From: Hyphomonadaceae bacterium UBA1001
GTDB lineage: Bacteria; Pseudomonadota; Alphaproteobacteria; Caulobacterales; Aquidulcibacteraceae
DNA: 21,321 nt
Direction: 5' to 3'
Assembly (NCBI GenBank): GCA_002291875.1
Contig: DBAV01000029.1
Span: 588-21,908 of the forward strand
Shown: one piece after another, positions 7,873-15,057 of the stretch
Layout of the letters: every line of letters starts with the position of its first letter
How positions within the stretch are numbered: position 1 is the stretch's first letter
Notes under the pieces: model-generated
What the model was told of the DNA's origin: nothing
The model's input: only the letters and a program-made list of their open reading frames with translations
Databases searched by the model: none
Program-made: the position numbers and the translations under genes

Positions 7873-8793
7873 ATGCCCCTGCCCGACGACCACCTGACCT
7901 ACCCGCACCGTCGGCACGGCATGGACCAGACCCGGCATGGCTGGGCCCCGCGCCCCGAGGGCGCCCGCTGGCATCTGCCGGACGGTCGCAAGGTGGCGGT
8001 GACGATCGTGGTGCCGCTGGAATGGCACATGCTGAACCCGTCGGGGAAACCCTTCCGCCACCCCGGCGCGATGCAGACGCCCTATCCGGACCTGCGCCAC
8101 TTCACCACGCGCGACTATGGCAACCGGGTCGGGGTGTGGCGGCTTCTGGAGGCGCTGGAGCGGGCCGGCCTGCACGCCACCTTTGCGATCAACGCAGCGC
8201 TGCTGGGGCGCGTGCCACCACTCGTCGAGGCCATCGTCGCAGGCGGGCACGAGGTGGCGGCCCATGGCTGGGACACCGACTCGATCCATCATGGAGCGCT
8301 GGACGAGCCGACCGAGCGGGCCATCGTGGCCCGCACGCGCGCGGCCTTCACCGCTGCGGGCCTGACGCCCACCACCTGGATGAGCCCCGCACGCCAGCAA
8401 TCCTTCCGCACGCTGGACCTGATCCGCGAACACGGCTTCACCACGTGCCTGGACTGGGAAACCGACAGCATTCCCTTCACCCTGGCGACGGCGGCGGGGC
8501 CGGTGACGGGTGTGCCACTGCTGAACGAACTGGATGACCGGCATCTGCTGGTCACCCAGCGCCAGACCGAAGAGGAATGGCGACGCCAGATCCTCGAGGC
8601 GGCGGCCATGATGGTGGCCGAGTTCGCGCGCTTTGGTGCCCAGGCGTTCGGCTTTACCCTGACCCCCTACATCAGTGGCCAGCCCTTCCGCATCGCGCAG
8701 GTCCGCGCGCTGCTGGACGCGCTGGCCGCCGACCGCGACCTGATGGTGGCCCCCGCCAGCCACCTCCCCGCCCCGTCTGCCGGCGGGGGGTGA
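7873..8793 (+). CDS. Polysaccharide deacetylase (NodB/PuuE-like) family protein
   Basis: This 306-residue protein has no signal peptide and is probably cytoplasmic. The sequence DYGNRVGVWRLLEALERAGL (81-100), followed by HATFAINAALL and GHEVAAHGWD (125-134), matches the NodB-homology fold of the PuuE/allantoinase-like branch of carbohydrate esterase family 4. In classical CE4 enzymes motif 1 is TFDDG, with two aspartates for catalysis and metal binding. Here the aligned segment reads VPLEWH (47-52) and lacks that Asp pair, as in PuuE-type members. Motif 2 (HGWDTDSIHH, 131-140) keeps histidines. Hydrolysis of a C-N bond in a small amide or ureide is therefore more likely than polysaccharide deacetylation, but this is inference. 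The monooxygenase gene follows in the same direction after 163 bases. Confidence 0.8.
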   Translation: MPLPDDHLTYPHRRHGMDQTRHGWAPRPEGARWHLPDGRKVAVTIVVPLEWHMLNPSGKPFRHPGAMQTPYPDLRHFTTRDYGNRVGVWRLLEALERAGLHATFAINAALLGRVPPLVEAIVAGGHEVAAHGWDTDSIHHGALDEPTERAIVARTRAAFTAAGLTPTTWMSPARQQSFRTLDLIREHGFTTCLDWETDSIPFTLATAAGPVTGVPLLNELDDRHLLVTQRQTEEEWRRQILEAAAMMVAEFARFGAQAFGFTLTPYISGQPFRIAQVRALLDALAADRDLMVAPASHLPAPSAGGG

Positions 8794-8800
8794 GAGGCGC

Positions 8801-8831
8801 GGCGGCCGATGGGGGACATTGCGGGGCCGCC
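8801..8831 (+). terminator. Possible hairpin after the deacetylase gene
   Basis: GGCGGCC (8801-8807) and GGCCGCC (8825-8831) are 7-bp complementary arms with a 17-base loop. They start 7 bases after the deacetylase stop. There is no T-run, so a factor-independent terminator is weakly supported. Confidence 0.25.
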
Positions 8832-8897
8832 AGGGCCCTCACTTCCACGTGCGGCACACCAGGGGCGGAGCAGGAGGCCGGGGCACCGCGGCGCGGC

Positions 8898-8925
8898 TTG
8901 CCGAGGCGGGGGTCATGGGTACACT
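8898..8925 (+). promoter_or_regulatory. Candidate sigma70-type promoter for the monooxygenase
   Basis: TTGCCG (8898-8903) and TACACT (8920-8925) are separated by 16 bases. Transcription would start near 8932 and give a leader of about 25 bases before the ATG at 8957. The match is moderate and no experiment supports it. Confidence 0.4.
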
Positions 8926-8956
8926 CTGGCGCACGACCCACTCCCAGGAGACCGCG

Positions 8957-10306
8957 ATGGCATTCGACGGACAGGCGGGCAGCGTGCGGGCCTGCATCAT
9001 CGGTGCGGGATGCTCGGGGTTCACCACAGCCAAGCGGTTCAAGGATTTCGGGCTGGCCTTCGACTGTTTCGAAGCGTCCGACGACATTGGCGGCAACTGG
9101 TACTACCGCAACCCGAACGGCATGTCGGCCTGCTATGAGAGCCTGCACATCGACACCTCGAAATGGCGCCTGGCGTTCGAGGATTTTCCGGGACCGGCGG
9201 GCTGGCCCGACTTTCCCCACCATTCGCTGCTGCTGCAGTACTTTCGCGACTATGTGGATCATTTCGGCCTGAGGCCGCACATCACCTTTGGCACGCGCGT
9301 CGAGCACGCGATGCGCGACGATGACGGGCAGTGGCAGGTGCGCCTGTCGGATGGCCAGACCCGCACCTATTCGCACCTGGTGGTCGCCAATGGACATCAC
9401 TGGGACCCGCGCATGCCCACCTATCCGGGGCAGGAAACCTTTGCGGGGCCGATCATCCACAGCCACGCCTACAACGACCCGTTCGATCCGATCGACATGC
9501 GCGGCAAGCGGGTGCTGGTGGTCGGGGTGGGCAATTCGGCGATGGACATTGCGTCCGAGCTGTCCCAGCGGCCGATCGCCCGCCGCCTGTTCGTCTCGAC
9601 TCGGCGCGGGGTGTGGGTGTTTCCGAAATACATCAACGGCCAGCCGGCCGACAAGGCACTGCTGCCCCCCTGGATGCCGCCGGCCATGGGGCGCGCGCTG
9701 GCCCGCGGCATGCTGAAAAAGACCATCGGCCGGATGGAGGACTATGGCCTGCCGCGTCCCGATCACGAGCCACTGGAGGCGCACCCGTCGGTTTCGGGCG
9801 AATTCCTGACCCGGCTGGGGTGCGGCGACATCGCCGTCAGGCCGGGGCTGGAGCGGATCGACCAGGGTGGGGTTCAGTTCACCGACGGCACGCGCGAGGA
9901 CATCGACGTCATCATCTATGCCACCGGCTACAACATCAGCTTCCCCTTCTTCAGCCAGCCCCGCTTCCAGGCGCGCGACAACGTGCTGGCGCTGTGGAAA
10001 CGGATGTTCATCCCGGGCGTCGACAATCTGGCCTATGTCGGCCTGGCCCAGCCTCTGCCGACGCTGGTGAACTTTGCCGAACAGCAGTCCAAGCTGGTGG
10101 CGCGCCTCTGGGCGGGCACCTATGCCCTGCCATCAGACACACAAATGCAACGCACCATCATCGCCGACGAGAAGCGTCATCTGGGGCATTTCTACGACAG
10201 CCCGCGCCACCGCATCCAGGTCGATTTCGCCGCCTATGTCGCCGATATGCAAAGGGAAATCCGCCAGGGCGAACGACGCGCGAAACGGCCGGCAAACGCC
10301 CGCTGA
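8957..10306 (+). CDS. Flavin-containing monooxygenase (FMO-like)
   Basis: This 449-residue class B flavoprotein monooxygenase would use FAD, NADPH and O2 to oxygenate a nitrogen- or sulphur-containing or ketone substrate in the cytoplasm. The FAD-binding GxGxxG is GAGCSG (16-21), followed by the dinucleotide-fold acid FEASDDIGGNW. The FMO fingerprint FxGxxxHxxxY is fully present as FAGPIIHSHAY (162-172). The NADPH-binding site GVGNSAMD (190-197) and the late ATGY motif (322-325) are also present. The start at 8957 is set by CAGGAG six bases upstream. An in-frame extension back to 8819 lacks such a site and looks non-coding. The presence of the FMO rather than the classical Baeyer-Villiger fingerprint argues for N- or S-oxidation, but the substrate is unknown. 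Confidence 0.92.
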   Translation: MAFDGQAGSVRACIIGAGCSGFTTAKRFKDFGLAFDCFEASDDIGGNWYYRNPNGMSACYESLHIDTSKWRLAFEDFPGPAGWPDFPHHSLLLQYFRDYVDHFGLRPHITFGTRVEHAMRDDDGQWQVRLSDGQTRTYSHLVVANGHHWDPRMPTYPGQETFAGPIIHSHAYNDPFDPIDMRGKRVLVVGVGNSAMDIASELSQRPIARRLFVSTRRGVWVFPKYINGQPADKALLPPWMPPAMGRALARGMLKKTIGRMEDYGLPRPDHEPLEAHPSVSGEFLTRLGCGDIAVRPGLERIDQGGVQFTDGTREDIDVIIYATGYNISFPFFSQPRFQARDNVLALWKRMFIPGVDNLAYVGLAQPLPTLVNFAEQQSKLVARLWAGTYALPSDTQMQRTIIADEKRHLGHFYDSPRHRIQVDFAAYVADMQREIRQGERRAKRPANAR

Positions 10307-10309
10307 TCC

Positions 10310-10338
10310 TTGAAAAACCGGCTGACGGACCCTATATT
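10310..10338 (+). promoter_or_regulatory. Strong sigma70-type promoter of the small unknown gene
   Basis: TTGAAA (10310-10315) and TATATT (10333-10338) are separated by exactly 17 bases. This is one of the two best promoter matches in the window and begins 4 bases after the monooxygenase stop. Transcription would start near 10345, about 28 bases before the ATG at 10373. The TTG of the -35 box could be mistaken for a start codon of the downstream frame. Confidence 0.65.
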
Positions 10339-10372
10339 CCGACCATCAATGGGATGTACCAGAGGGGGTCGA

Positions 10373-10849
10373 ATGGGCATCGTTATTCCTGCCACAATGA
10401 TCGAGGAGCGCCGGCCGTCTGCCGGGTCGGACCCGGCCAAGGACCTGGTGTTCTGCCGCCTCAGCGTCGAAGATGTTGCGTGCGCGCCCCTGGACGAGGT
10501 GCTGGAGCGTGTCGGGGTCGATCACCGCTTCATCCAGTTCGCGTCCCTGCTGCCACAGGTATGGGCCGTGGTGCTGTTCCCACAGCCCGTTGAGGCGGAC
10601 GACGCGCTGATGTCCTTTCAGCCGCGGCTCTTCCCGACGGTGCTGTTTTCAGGCCTCGAACACGTGCCAGACGATCCTCGCTTCGTGACCCGCCGGTTTC
10701 TGGCCATCGCCTTCGGCTCGGCGCAGATCGCCCGCCGGGTGGCGCCCCTGCATCCGGTCCTGACGACGGCCCATGCGGCTCTGGACCGCTGTGATGCCGA
10801 AGGCCACTGGGTGGTACTGGCCGATCGCCCCCATCTGCGTCTCCACTGA
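10373..10849 (+). CDS. Hypothetical protein, 158 aa
   Basis: I do not recognise this protein. It has no signal peptide, no clear transmembrane helix and no known motif. It has mixed alpha/beta character, with hydrophobic segments such as FIQFASLL, VWAVVLF and FLAIAFG, and an acidic middle. The ATG at 10373 is preceded by AGAGGGGG with a short spacer of four bases, and a consensus-like promoter lies at 10310-10338. Both support a real, independently transcribed gene. An upstream in-frame ATG at 10352 lacks a ribosome site. The G+C-rich codon use agrees with the neighbours. The gene converges on the hydroxymethylglutaryl-CoA lyase gene, with a palindromic repeat element between them. Confidence 0.65.
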   Translation: MGIVIPATMIEERRPSAGSDPAKDLVFCRLSVEDVACAPLDEVLERVGVDHRFIQFASLLPQVWAVVLFPQPVEADDALMSFQPRLFPTVLFSGLEHVPDDPRFVTRRFLAIAFGSAQIARRVAPLHPVLTTAHAALDRCDAEGHWVVLADRPHLRLH

Positions 10850-10876
10850 AGCCATCGCAGAGGCACTCACCACCGC

Positions 10877-10977
10877 CCGTCATCCCGGGCCGGTGCGCCA
10901 GCATCGGACCCGGGACCTATCCCCTCACGCTGGGTGGATGGGTCCGGCTCTGCGCTGCGCTCTGGCTGCGATGACGG
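10877..10977. repeat. REP-like intergenic palindrome
   Basis: The element is bounded by perfect 8-bp inverted ends, CCGTCATC (10877-10884) and GATGACGG (10970-10977). It forms an imperfect palindrome throughout, with internal complementary patches such as CGGACCC and GGGTCCG. Ends of the type CCGTCATCCCGGG...GATGACGG are familiar in repeated intergenic elements of alphaproteobacterial genomes (recalled, not searched). Only one copy occurs in this window, so the repeat status is inferred. It sits between two convergent genes, where the RNA hairpin could act as a bidirectional terminator. Confidence 0.55.
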
Positions 10978-11005
10978 CTGGGGCGGTTGAGGGCGTGAGG
11001 CGGGC

Positions 11006-11917
11006 CTAGGCCGGTGAGCGGGGGGGAAAACCGCCCGCTTTCGCCACCCGCGACGGCACCGTGCGCCCCAGGGGGCCCTGCAGCCAGTGCGCGGTCTGGA
11101 TCAGCCGGTCGAGGTCGAGCCCGGTCGCAATGCCGGCGCGCTCGAGCATGTAGACCACGTCCTCGGTGGCGACATTGCCGGTGGCGCTCGGGGCGAAAGG
11201 ACACCCCCCAATGCCCCCGCACGAGGCATCGATCACGCTGGCGCCGGCCTCGAGCGCGGCGAACACATTGGCCAGCGCCGCCCCGCGCGTGTCGTGGAAG
11301 TGCGCCCGCAACACCACGCCGGGCGCGGCAGCGCGGGCGGCCCGGAATGCCATCGACACCTGCCAGGGATCGGCCACGCCGATCGTGTCGGCCAGCGCCA
11401 CCTCGCGCGCGCCGGCCGCGGCGGCCCGGCGCACCAGGTCGGTCACCAACCCTGCATCCACCTCGCCGTCAAACGGGCAACCAAATGCCACCGACACCGT
11501 CGCCGAAATCGGCACACCGTCATCGGCGGCGAGCGCGGCGATCGCCTCGAAAGAGCGGATGGAGTCCTGCGGCGACTGGTTCTGGTTGCGGCGCCCGAAC
11601 CCCTCGCTGGCCACCAGCACCAGGTTGATCTCGTCGGCGAGGGCGGCGTGGGCGCGCCGCCAGCCCTTCTCGTTCAGGGCCAGCGCGATGTAGCGCGTAC
11701 CGCCCTGGCGCTCGACCCGCTCGAACACGGCCGCGCTGTCGGCCATCGCGGGCACCAGGACGGGGTTGACGAAGCTGCCAGCTTCCATCCGCCGCACCCC
11801 GGCTGCCACGAGGCGGGCGATGAAGTCGAGCTTGGTGTCGGTGTCCAGCAGCACCGCCTCGTTCTGCAGGCCGTCGCGCGGGCCGACCTCGACGATCTCG
11901 ATCGCGCGCGTGGTCAC
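11006..11917 (-). CDS. Hydroxymethylglutaryl-CoA lyase
   Basis: This 303-residue TIM-barrel enzyme of the DRE-TIM/HMGL family would cleave 3-hydroxy-3-methylglutaryl-CoA to acetoacetate and acetyl-CoA, the last step of leucine breakdown. The N-terminal VGPRDGLQNE (11-20) supplies the catalytic Arg13 and metal ligand Asp14. HFHDT gives the metal ligands H206 and H208. The signature GGIGGCPFAPSATGN carries the catalytic C239 and N248. The spacings H208-C239 (31) and C239-N248 (9) equal those of the human enzyme. The GTG start at 11917 overlaps the upstream glycosyltransferase stop (GTGA, 11914-11917). The frame stays open upstream to 13165, but that part is a shadow. No other leucine-degradation gene is nearby, which is unusual. 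Related lyases with another acyl-CoA substrate are possible. Confidence 0.88.
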   Translation of the reverse strand: MTTRAIEIVEVGPRDGLQNEAVLLDTDTKLDFIARLVAAGVRRMEAGSFVNPVLVPAMADSAAVFERVERQGGTRYIALALNEKGWRRAHAALADEINLVLVASEGFGRRNQNQSPQDSIRSFEAIAALAADDGVPISATVSVAFGCPFDGEVDAGLVTDLVRRAAAAGAREVALADTIGVADPWQVSMAFRAARAAAPGVVLRAHFHDTRGAALANVFAALEAGASVIDASCGGIGGCPFAPSATGNVATEDVVYMLERAGIATGLDLDRLIQTAHWLQGPLGRTVPSRVAKAGGFPPRSPA

Positions 11918-13680
11918 AGCGCCCTCGCGGGGGGCGGTGGTGGGGTCGGCGCGAGGGCATCGGGTGGCGATGCAGCGCCGGTCCGGGGCAGCACATTGCC
12001 GGCGATGACGCGCACGCGGTCCCCGCCATTGTAGTTGAATGCTTCCAGCACCACGATGTCGGGGCGCGGACGGAACCAGAGGCCGCGGACGGCAAGCCCG
12101 GCCTCGAAGGCGGCCCGCTCGCGGTCCTCGACAAGGGCCCGCTGGCCCAGCTGGGCCGCCGCTGCGGCCGTGCTGCCGGGCAGCATCACGGTGTCCGTGG
12201 CGGTCTGGAACACAAGGCTGGGCTCGTAATGGCCGACCGACAAGAGCGGGCCCGGGCCGTCCAGCGCCTCGGCCATGCGGGCCATCGAGGTGGACGGGAA
12301 CAGCGTCGCCGGCGCTGACCATTTCACCAGGAACAGTGCCAGGAAGCCAACCGCCAGCACGCGCATCAGGCGCACCGACGTGCCGCGCATCGCCCCGGCC
12401 GACAGCAGCCACCAGTGCGCCCCCAGCACCACGGCCACGACCCCGGCCGCCAAGGCGGCGGGCAGGCCCAGTCCCTCGCCCTCGAACACCTCGAGCCCGC
12501 CCGTGCGAAAGCCGAAGAACACGGTCAGAAGCGCGGTCGCCGCCAGCCCCGCCAGCAGCGCCGAGCCCCAGCCGAACCGGTCCGAACGGTTCACCGCCGC
12601 CCCGATCAGCAGGCACAGGGCGGGATAGATCGGCAGGGTGTAGTGCAACAGCTTGGTGGGCGTCAGTTCCATGACCACAAGGGTCGGCACGATCCACGCC
12701 ACGAGAAAGCGGATGGCGTTGGCATTCTCGGTGCCGATCGGGTTGCGCACCGCGCTCCAGCCCAGGCGCAGGCCGGGAATCAGCCAGATGGTGGCCGGAA
12801 ACAGCAGCAGCGGCAGCAGCATTGTGTGATAGCCGGGCCAGCCATGATGGCCCTCGTCCGCGCCGGTCAGCTTGGGCTTGAAGTCCCCGGTGACGGCCTC
12901 GACCAGGAAGGCCCCGTCGGTCGCCGTCTGCACCGCTACCAGCCACGGCACCACCACCAGCGCCATCAGCAGCGGCCCCGTCACCGAAACCAGCGGGCGC
13001 GCCCAGGGCGCACGCCGCCCCTCCCAGAGCCACAGCACCAGAAGTGTCAGGAAGGCCACGAGCGGGGTGATCGGGCCCTTCAGCAGGATGCCCGCGCCGA
13101 CCGCGAACCAGAACAGCAGCGCCGTCCAGCGCCCGCCCTCGCCCATCCTCAGCCGCGCCAGACACGCCACTGCCAGCGTCGTCATCCCCGCCAGCATGGC
13201 GTCGGTCTTGGCGATGTGCGCCTCGGTGGACATCAGCACCGTCGCCCCGAACAGCGCGCTGCCGATGAAGGCGGCGCGCGCGCCCACCAGCGACCGCCCG
13301 CCCCAGAACGCGGCAAGCACCGCCAGGATGGCGCCAAGCGTCGAGACGATGCGAAAAGCCCAGATTTCACGCGCGGCCGGGTCGGACAGCACGGACACAG
13401 CCGCCGCCTGAAGCCAATAGATGCCTACGGGCTTGTTGTGGCGGGCCTCGTCCTGAAAGCGGATATCGACGAAGTCGCCGGTTTCCAGCATCTGGACCGT
13501 GGCCTGGGCGAACCGGCTCTCGTCGCGGTCCAGCGGCGGCAGGCCATAGCCGAGCAGTGCAAAGGCGGCGGCGACCGCAGCCAGCACCAGCCAGGCAAAG
13601 CGGGACCGCGCCAGACGGTCGAGGCCGTCGACGGGCGGCGGGACGGCCAGCGACGGCGCAATCGTGGGTGTGTCGGTCAT
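11914..13680 (-). CDS. GT39/ArnT-like membrane glycosyltransferase
   Basis: This 588-residue polytopic inner-membrane protein would use a polyprenyl-phosphate-linked sugar to glycosylate lipid A, another lipid or a protein on the periplasmic face. After the first helix (about 29-46) comes DRDESRFAQA with the acidic pair D53-E54, then ETGDFVDIRFQDEARHNKPVGIYWL. This is the conserved first periplasmic loop of the ArnT/PMT superfamily. About ten further hydrophobic helices follow, and a C-terminal periplasmic domain ends in a poly-proline tail. The ATG at 13680 has AGGAA upstream at a fair distance. An extension to 13749 would run through the divergent gene's start region. It is divergent from a GT2 polyprenyl-phosphate glycosyltransferase and coupled to the lyase gene downstream. 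Confidence 0.85.
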   Translation of the reverse strand: MTDTPTIAPSLAVPPPVDGLDRLARSRFAWLVLAAVAAAFALLGYGLPPLDRDESRFAQATVQMLETGDFVDIRFQDEARHNKPVGIYWLQAAAVSVLSDPAAREIWAFRIVSTLGAILAVLAAFWGGRSLVGARAAFIGSALFGATVLMSTEAHIAKTDAMLAGMTTLAVACLARLRMGEGGRWTALLFWFAVGAGILLKGPITPLVAFLTLLVLWLWEGRRAPWARPLVSVTGPLLMALVVVPWLVAVQTATDGAFLVEAVTGDFKPKLTGADEGHHGWPGYHTMLLPLLLFPATIWLIPGLRLGWSAVRNPIGTENANAIRFLVAWIVPTLVVMELTPTKLLHYTLPIYPALCLLIGAAVNRSDRFGWGSALLAGLAATALLTVFFGFRTGGLEVFEGEGLGLPAALAAGVVAVVLGAHWWLLSAGAMRGTSVRLMRVLAVGFLALFLVKWSAPATLFPSTSMARMAEALDGPGPLLSVGHYEPSLVFQTATDTVMLPGSTAAAAAQLGQRALVEDRERAAFEAGLAVRGLWFRPRPDIVVLEAFNYNGGDRVRVIAGNVLPRTGAASPPDALAPTPPPPPARAL

Positions 13681-13716
13681 GCCGGGGGTTCCTAGCGCGC
13701 CGCACGGGCGGGCGCT

Positions 13717-14517
13717 ATGCACGCCCTCATGATCGCAAATGCCCCCCAACCGGTCCCGACGATGACGCGCGCGCCCAATGCCGGCGCGCTGCCCGCGCTG
13801 GAAATCAGCGTCGTGGTGCCGGTGTTCAACGAAGCGGGCAATGCCGCCGCCCTGGCGCGCGAGATCGCGGCCGCACTGGACGGGCGCTCGTTCGAGATGG
13901 TGTTCGTCGACGACGCCTCACGCGATTCCACCCGTGCCGAGCTGGCCGCCGCCAAGGCCGAGCTGCCCATGCTGCGCCTGGTGTCGCACCGCACCAATGC
14001 CGGCCAGAGCCGCGCGATCCGGACGGGCGTGCTGGCCGCGCGCGGAGCGATCGTGTGCACGCTGGACGGCGATGGCCAGAACATCCCGGCCGACCTGAAC
14101 CGCCTGATCCAGAAACTCACCCGCCCGGACGCCCCGGTGGGGCTGGCCATGGTGCAGGGCCGGCGCACCACGCGGCGAGACAGCAACGCCAAGCGCGTCG
14201 CCTCGCAATGGGCCAACCGGGTGCGCAAGTCGCTCTTGCGCGACCACAGCGACGACTCGGGCTGCGGGATCAAGGCGATGCACCGCGAGGCCTTCCTGCG
14301 CCTCCCTTATTTCGATCACATGCACCGCTACATGGCCGCGCTGATGATCCGCGAGGGCTATCGGGTCGAGTTCGTCGATGTCGGCCACCGCCCGCGCGGT
14401 GCGGGAACTTCGAAATACACCAATCTGGGGCGGCTGTGGGCGGCCATGACCGACCTTCTGGGGGTGATGTGGCTGAACGGCCGGGCGCGCCAGAATGGCG
14501 GCTGGGACGAGATCTGA
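13717..14517 (+). CDS. GT2 glycosyltransferase, DPM1/ArnC-like
   Basis: This protein of up to 266 residues probably transfers a sugar from a nucleotide donor to a polyprenyl phosphate at the inner face of the cytoplasmic membrane. The GT-A fold motifs are clear: SVVVPVFNEAGN (31-42), VFVDDASRDST with D65-D66, and LDGDGQ with the metal-binding D117 and D119. The DPM-type GxSKYTNLGRL comes near the end. Unlike ArnC it lacks C-terminal membrane helices, so it resembles soluble DPM1- or RgtE-type enzymes. The start is uncertain: ATG codons at 13717, 13729 and 13762 have no strong ribosome site, and the conserved fold begins only near residue 28. Its divergent GT39 partner suggests that this enzyme makes the donor used by that one. 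Confidence 0.85.
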   Translation: MHALMIANAPQPVPTMTRAPNAGALPALEISVVVPVFNEAGNAAALAREIAAALDGRSFEMVFVDDASRDSTRAELAAAKAELPMLRLVSHRTNAGQSRAIRTGVLAARGAIVCTLDGDGQNIPADLNRLIQKLTRPDAPVGLAMVQGRRTTRRDSNAKRVASQWANRVRKSLLRDHSDDSGCGIKAMHREAFLRLPYFDHMHRYMAALMIREGYRVEFVDVGHRPRGAGTSKYTNLGRLWAAMTDLLGVMWLNGRARQNGGWDEI

Positions 14518-14598
14518 GCCAGGCGGCGGCGGGCACGGGCAGGGCGACAGGCTCGGGCGCGCGAAGCGGCACGGGCGACACCTGCCGTGCACGCCCCA

Positions 14599-14627
14599 TT
14601 GCATTCCTCAGAACGTTTTCTTATATT
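14599..14627 (+). promoter_or_regulatory. Promoter of the toxin-antitoxin operon
   Basis: TTGCAT (14599-14604) and TATATT (14622-14627) are separated by 17 bases, a near-consensus sigma70-type promoter. The predicted transcription start near 14634 leaves a leader of only about 13 bases. GAGGA (14636-14640) then lies 6 bases before the antitoxin ATG at 14647. Confidence 0.65.
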
Positions 14628-14641
14628 TCGTTTCTGAGGAA
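14604..14641. promoter_or_regulatory. Palindromic operator over the toxin-antitoxin promoter
   Basis: TTCCTCAGAA (14604-14613) and its exact reverse complement TTCTGAGGAA (14632-14641) form 10-bp arms 18 bases apart, centred on the -10 box. The left arm abuts the -35 box and the right arm contains the ribosome site. Binding of the helix-turn-helix antitoxin would block both polymerase and the leader, which fits the autoregulation known for toxin-antitoxin operons. The binding itself is inferred. Confidence 0.6.
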
Positions 14642-14646
14642 CAATC

Positions 14647-15057
14647 ATGCCCCGCGCCATTACCCGCCTTCCCACCCTTGTCCGGCCGCAGGACGCGAGC
14701 CTTGCCGACGCCGAGTCGCGTGTGCTTTCGACCGCGGTGGCTCAGGTCGCCGATGCGTGGGATCTGACCAATGCCGAACTGGCATCGGTGCTGGGAATCT
14801 CGCCCGCCTCGGCCTCGCGCCTGCGGGCGGGCACCTACAAGCTGCGCAGGGTCGAAAAAGCGTTTGAACTGGGCCAGGTGCTGGTCCGGGCTTTCCGCGG
14901 CCTGGACGCGCTCACTGGCTCGGACGACCGAGCAGCGCGCTCCTGGCTGCGCACGCGCCAAGTCGATCTCGACCCGCGCCCGATCACCTTGATAGCGACA
15001 ATCGGGGGGTTGATGCGGGTGGCGGACCTGATCGATGCCTACCGCGCCCGGGTCTGA
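14647..15057 (+). CDS. Xre/MbcA/ParS-type antitoxin
   Basis: This 136-residue protein has a helix-turn-helix region (about residues 36-66, TNAELASVLGISPASASRLR). It is followed by the C-terminal toxin-binding domain of the MbcA/ParS/Xre antitoxins (DUF2384; about 75-136), with the typical AARSWLRT, PRPITLIATIGGLMRVADLI and the final tyrosine segment. It would bind and neutralise the RES toxin encoded next to it and repress its own promoter. The last 23 bases overlap the toxin start, so both are translated from one message. The promoter, palindromic operator and ribosome site lie immediately upstream. In known complexes the antitoxin C-terminus covers the toxin active site. Confidence 0.9.
   Translation: MPRAITRLPTLVRPQDASLADAESRVLSTAVAQVADAWDLTNAELASVLGISPASASRLRAGTYKLRRVEKAFELGQVLVRAFRGLDALTGSDDRAARSWLRTRQVDLDPRPITLIATIGGLMRVADLIDAYRARV

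Noticed and set aside
8819..8956. Upstream extension of the flavin monooxygenase frame
   Set aside because: There is no ribosome site at the upstream start, whereas CAGGAG precedes the ATG at 8957. A plausible promoter lies within the extension.
11918..13165. Long upstream extension of the hydroxymethylglutaryl-CoA lyase frame
   Set aside because: It lies within the GT39 gene in another frame and lacks family similarity. The GTG at 11917 gives a normal-length enzyme.
12415..13695. 426-codon + strand frame opposite the GT39 gene
   Set aside because: Gln, Arg and His-rich antisense composition, no motif, and full overlap with a well-supported membrane protein gene.
14569..14590. Hairpin GCACGG/CCGTGC between the GT2 gene and the toxin-antitoxin promoter
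   Set aside because: Only a 6-bp stem with a 10-base loop and no T-run. Such pairs are common by chance at this base composition.
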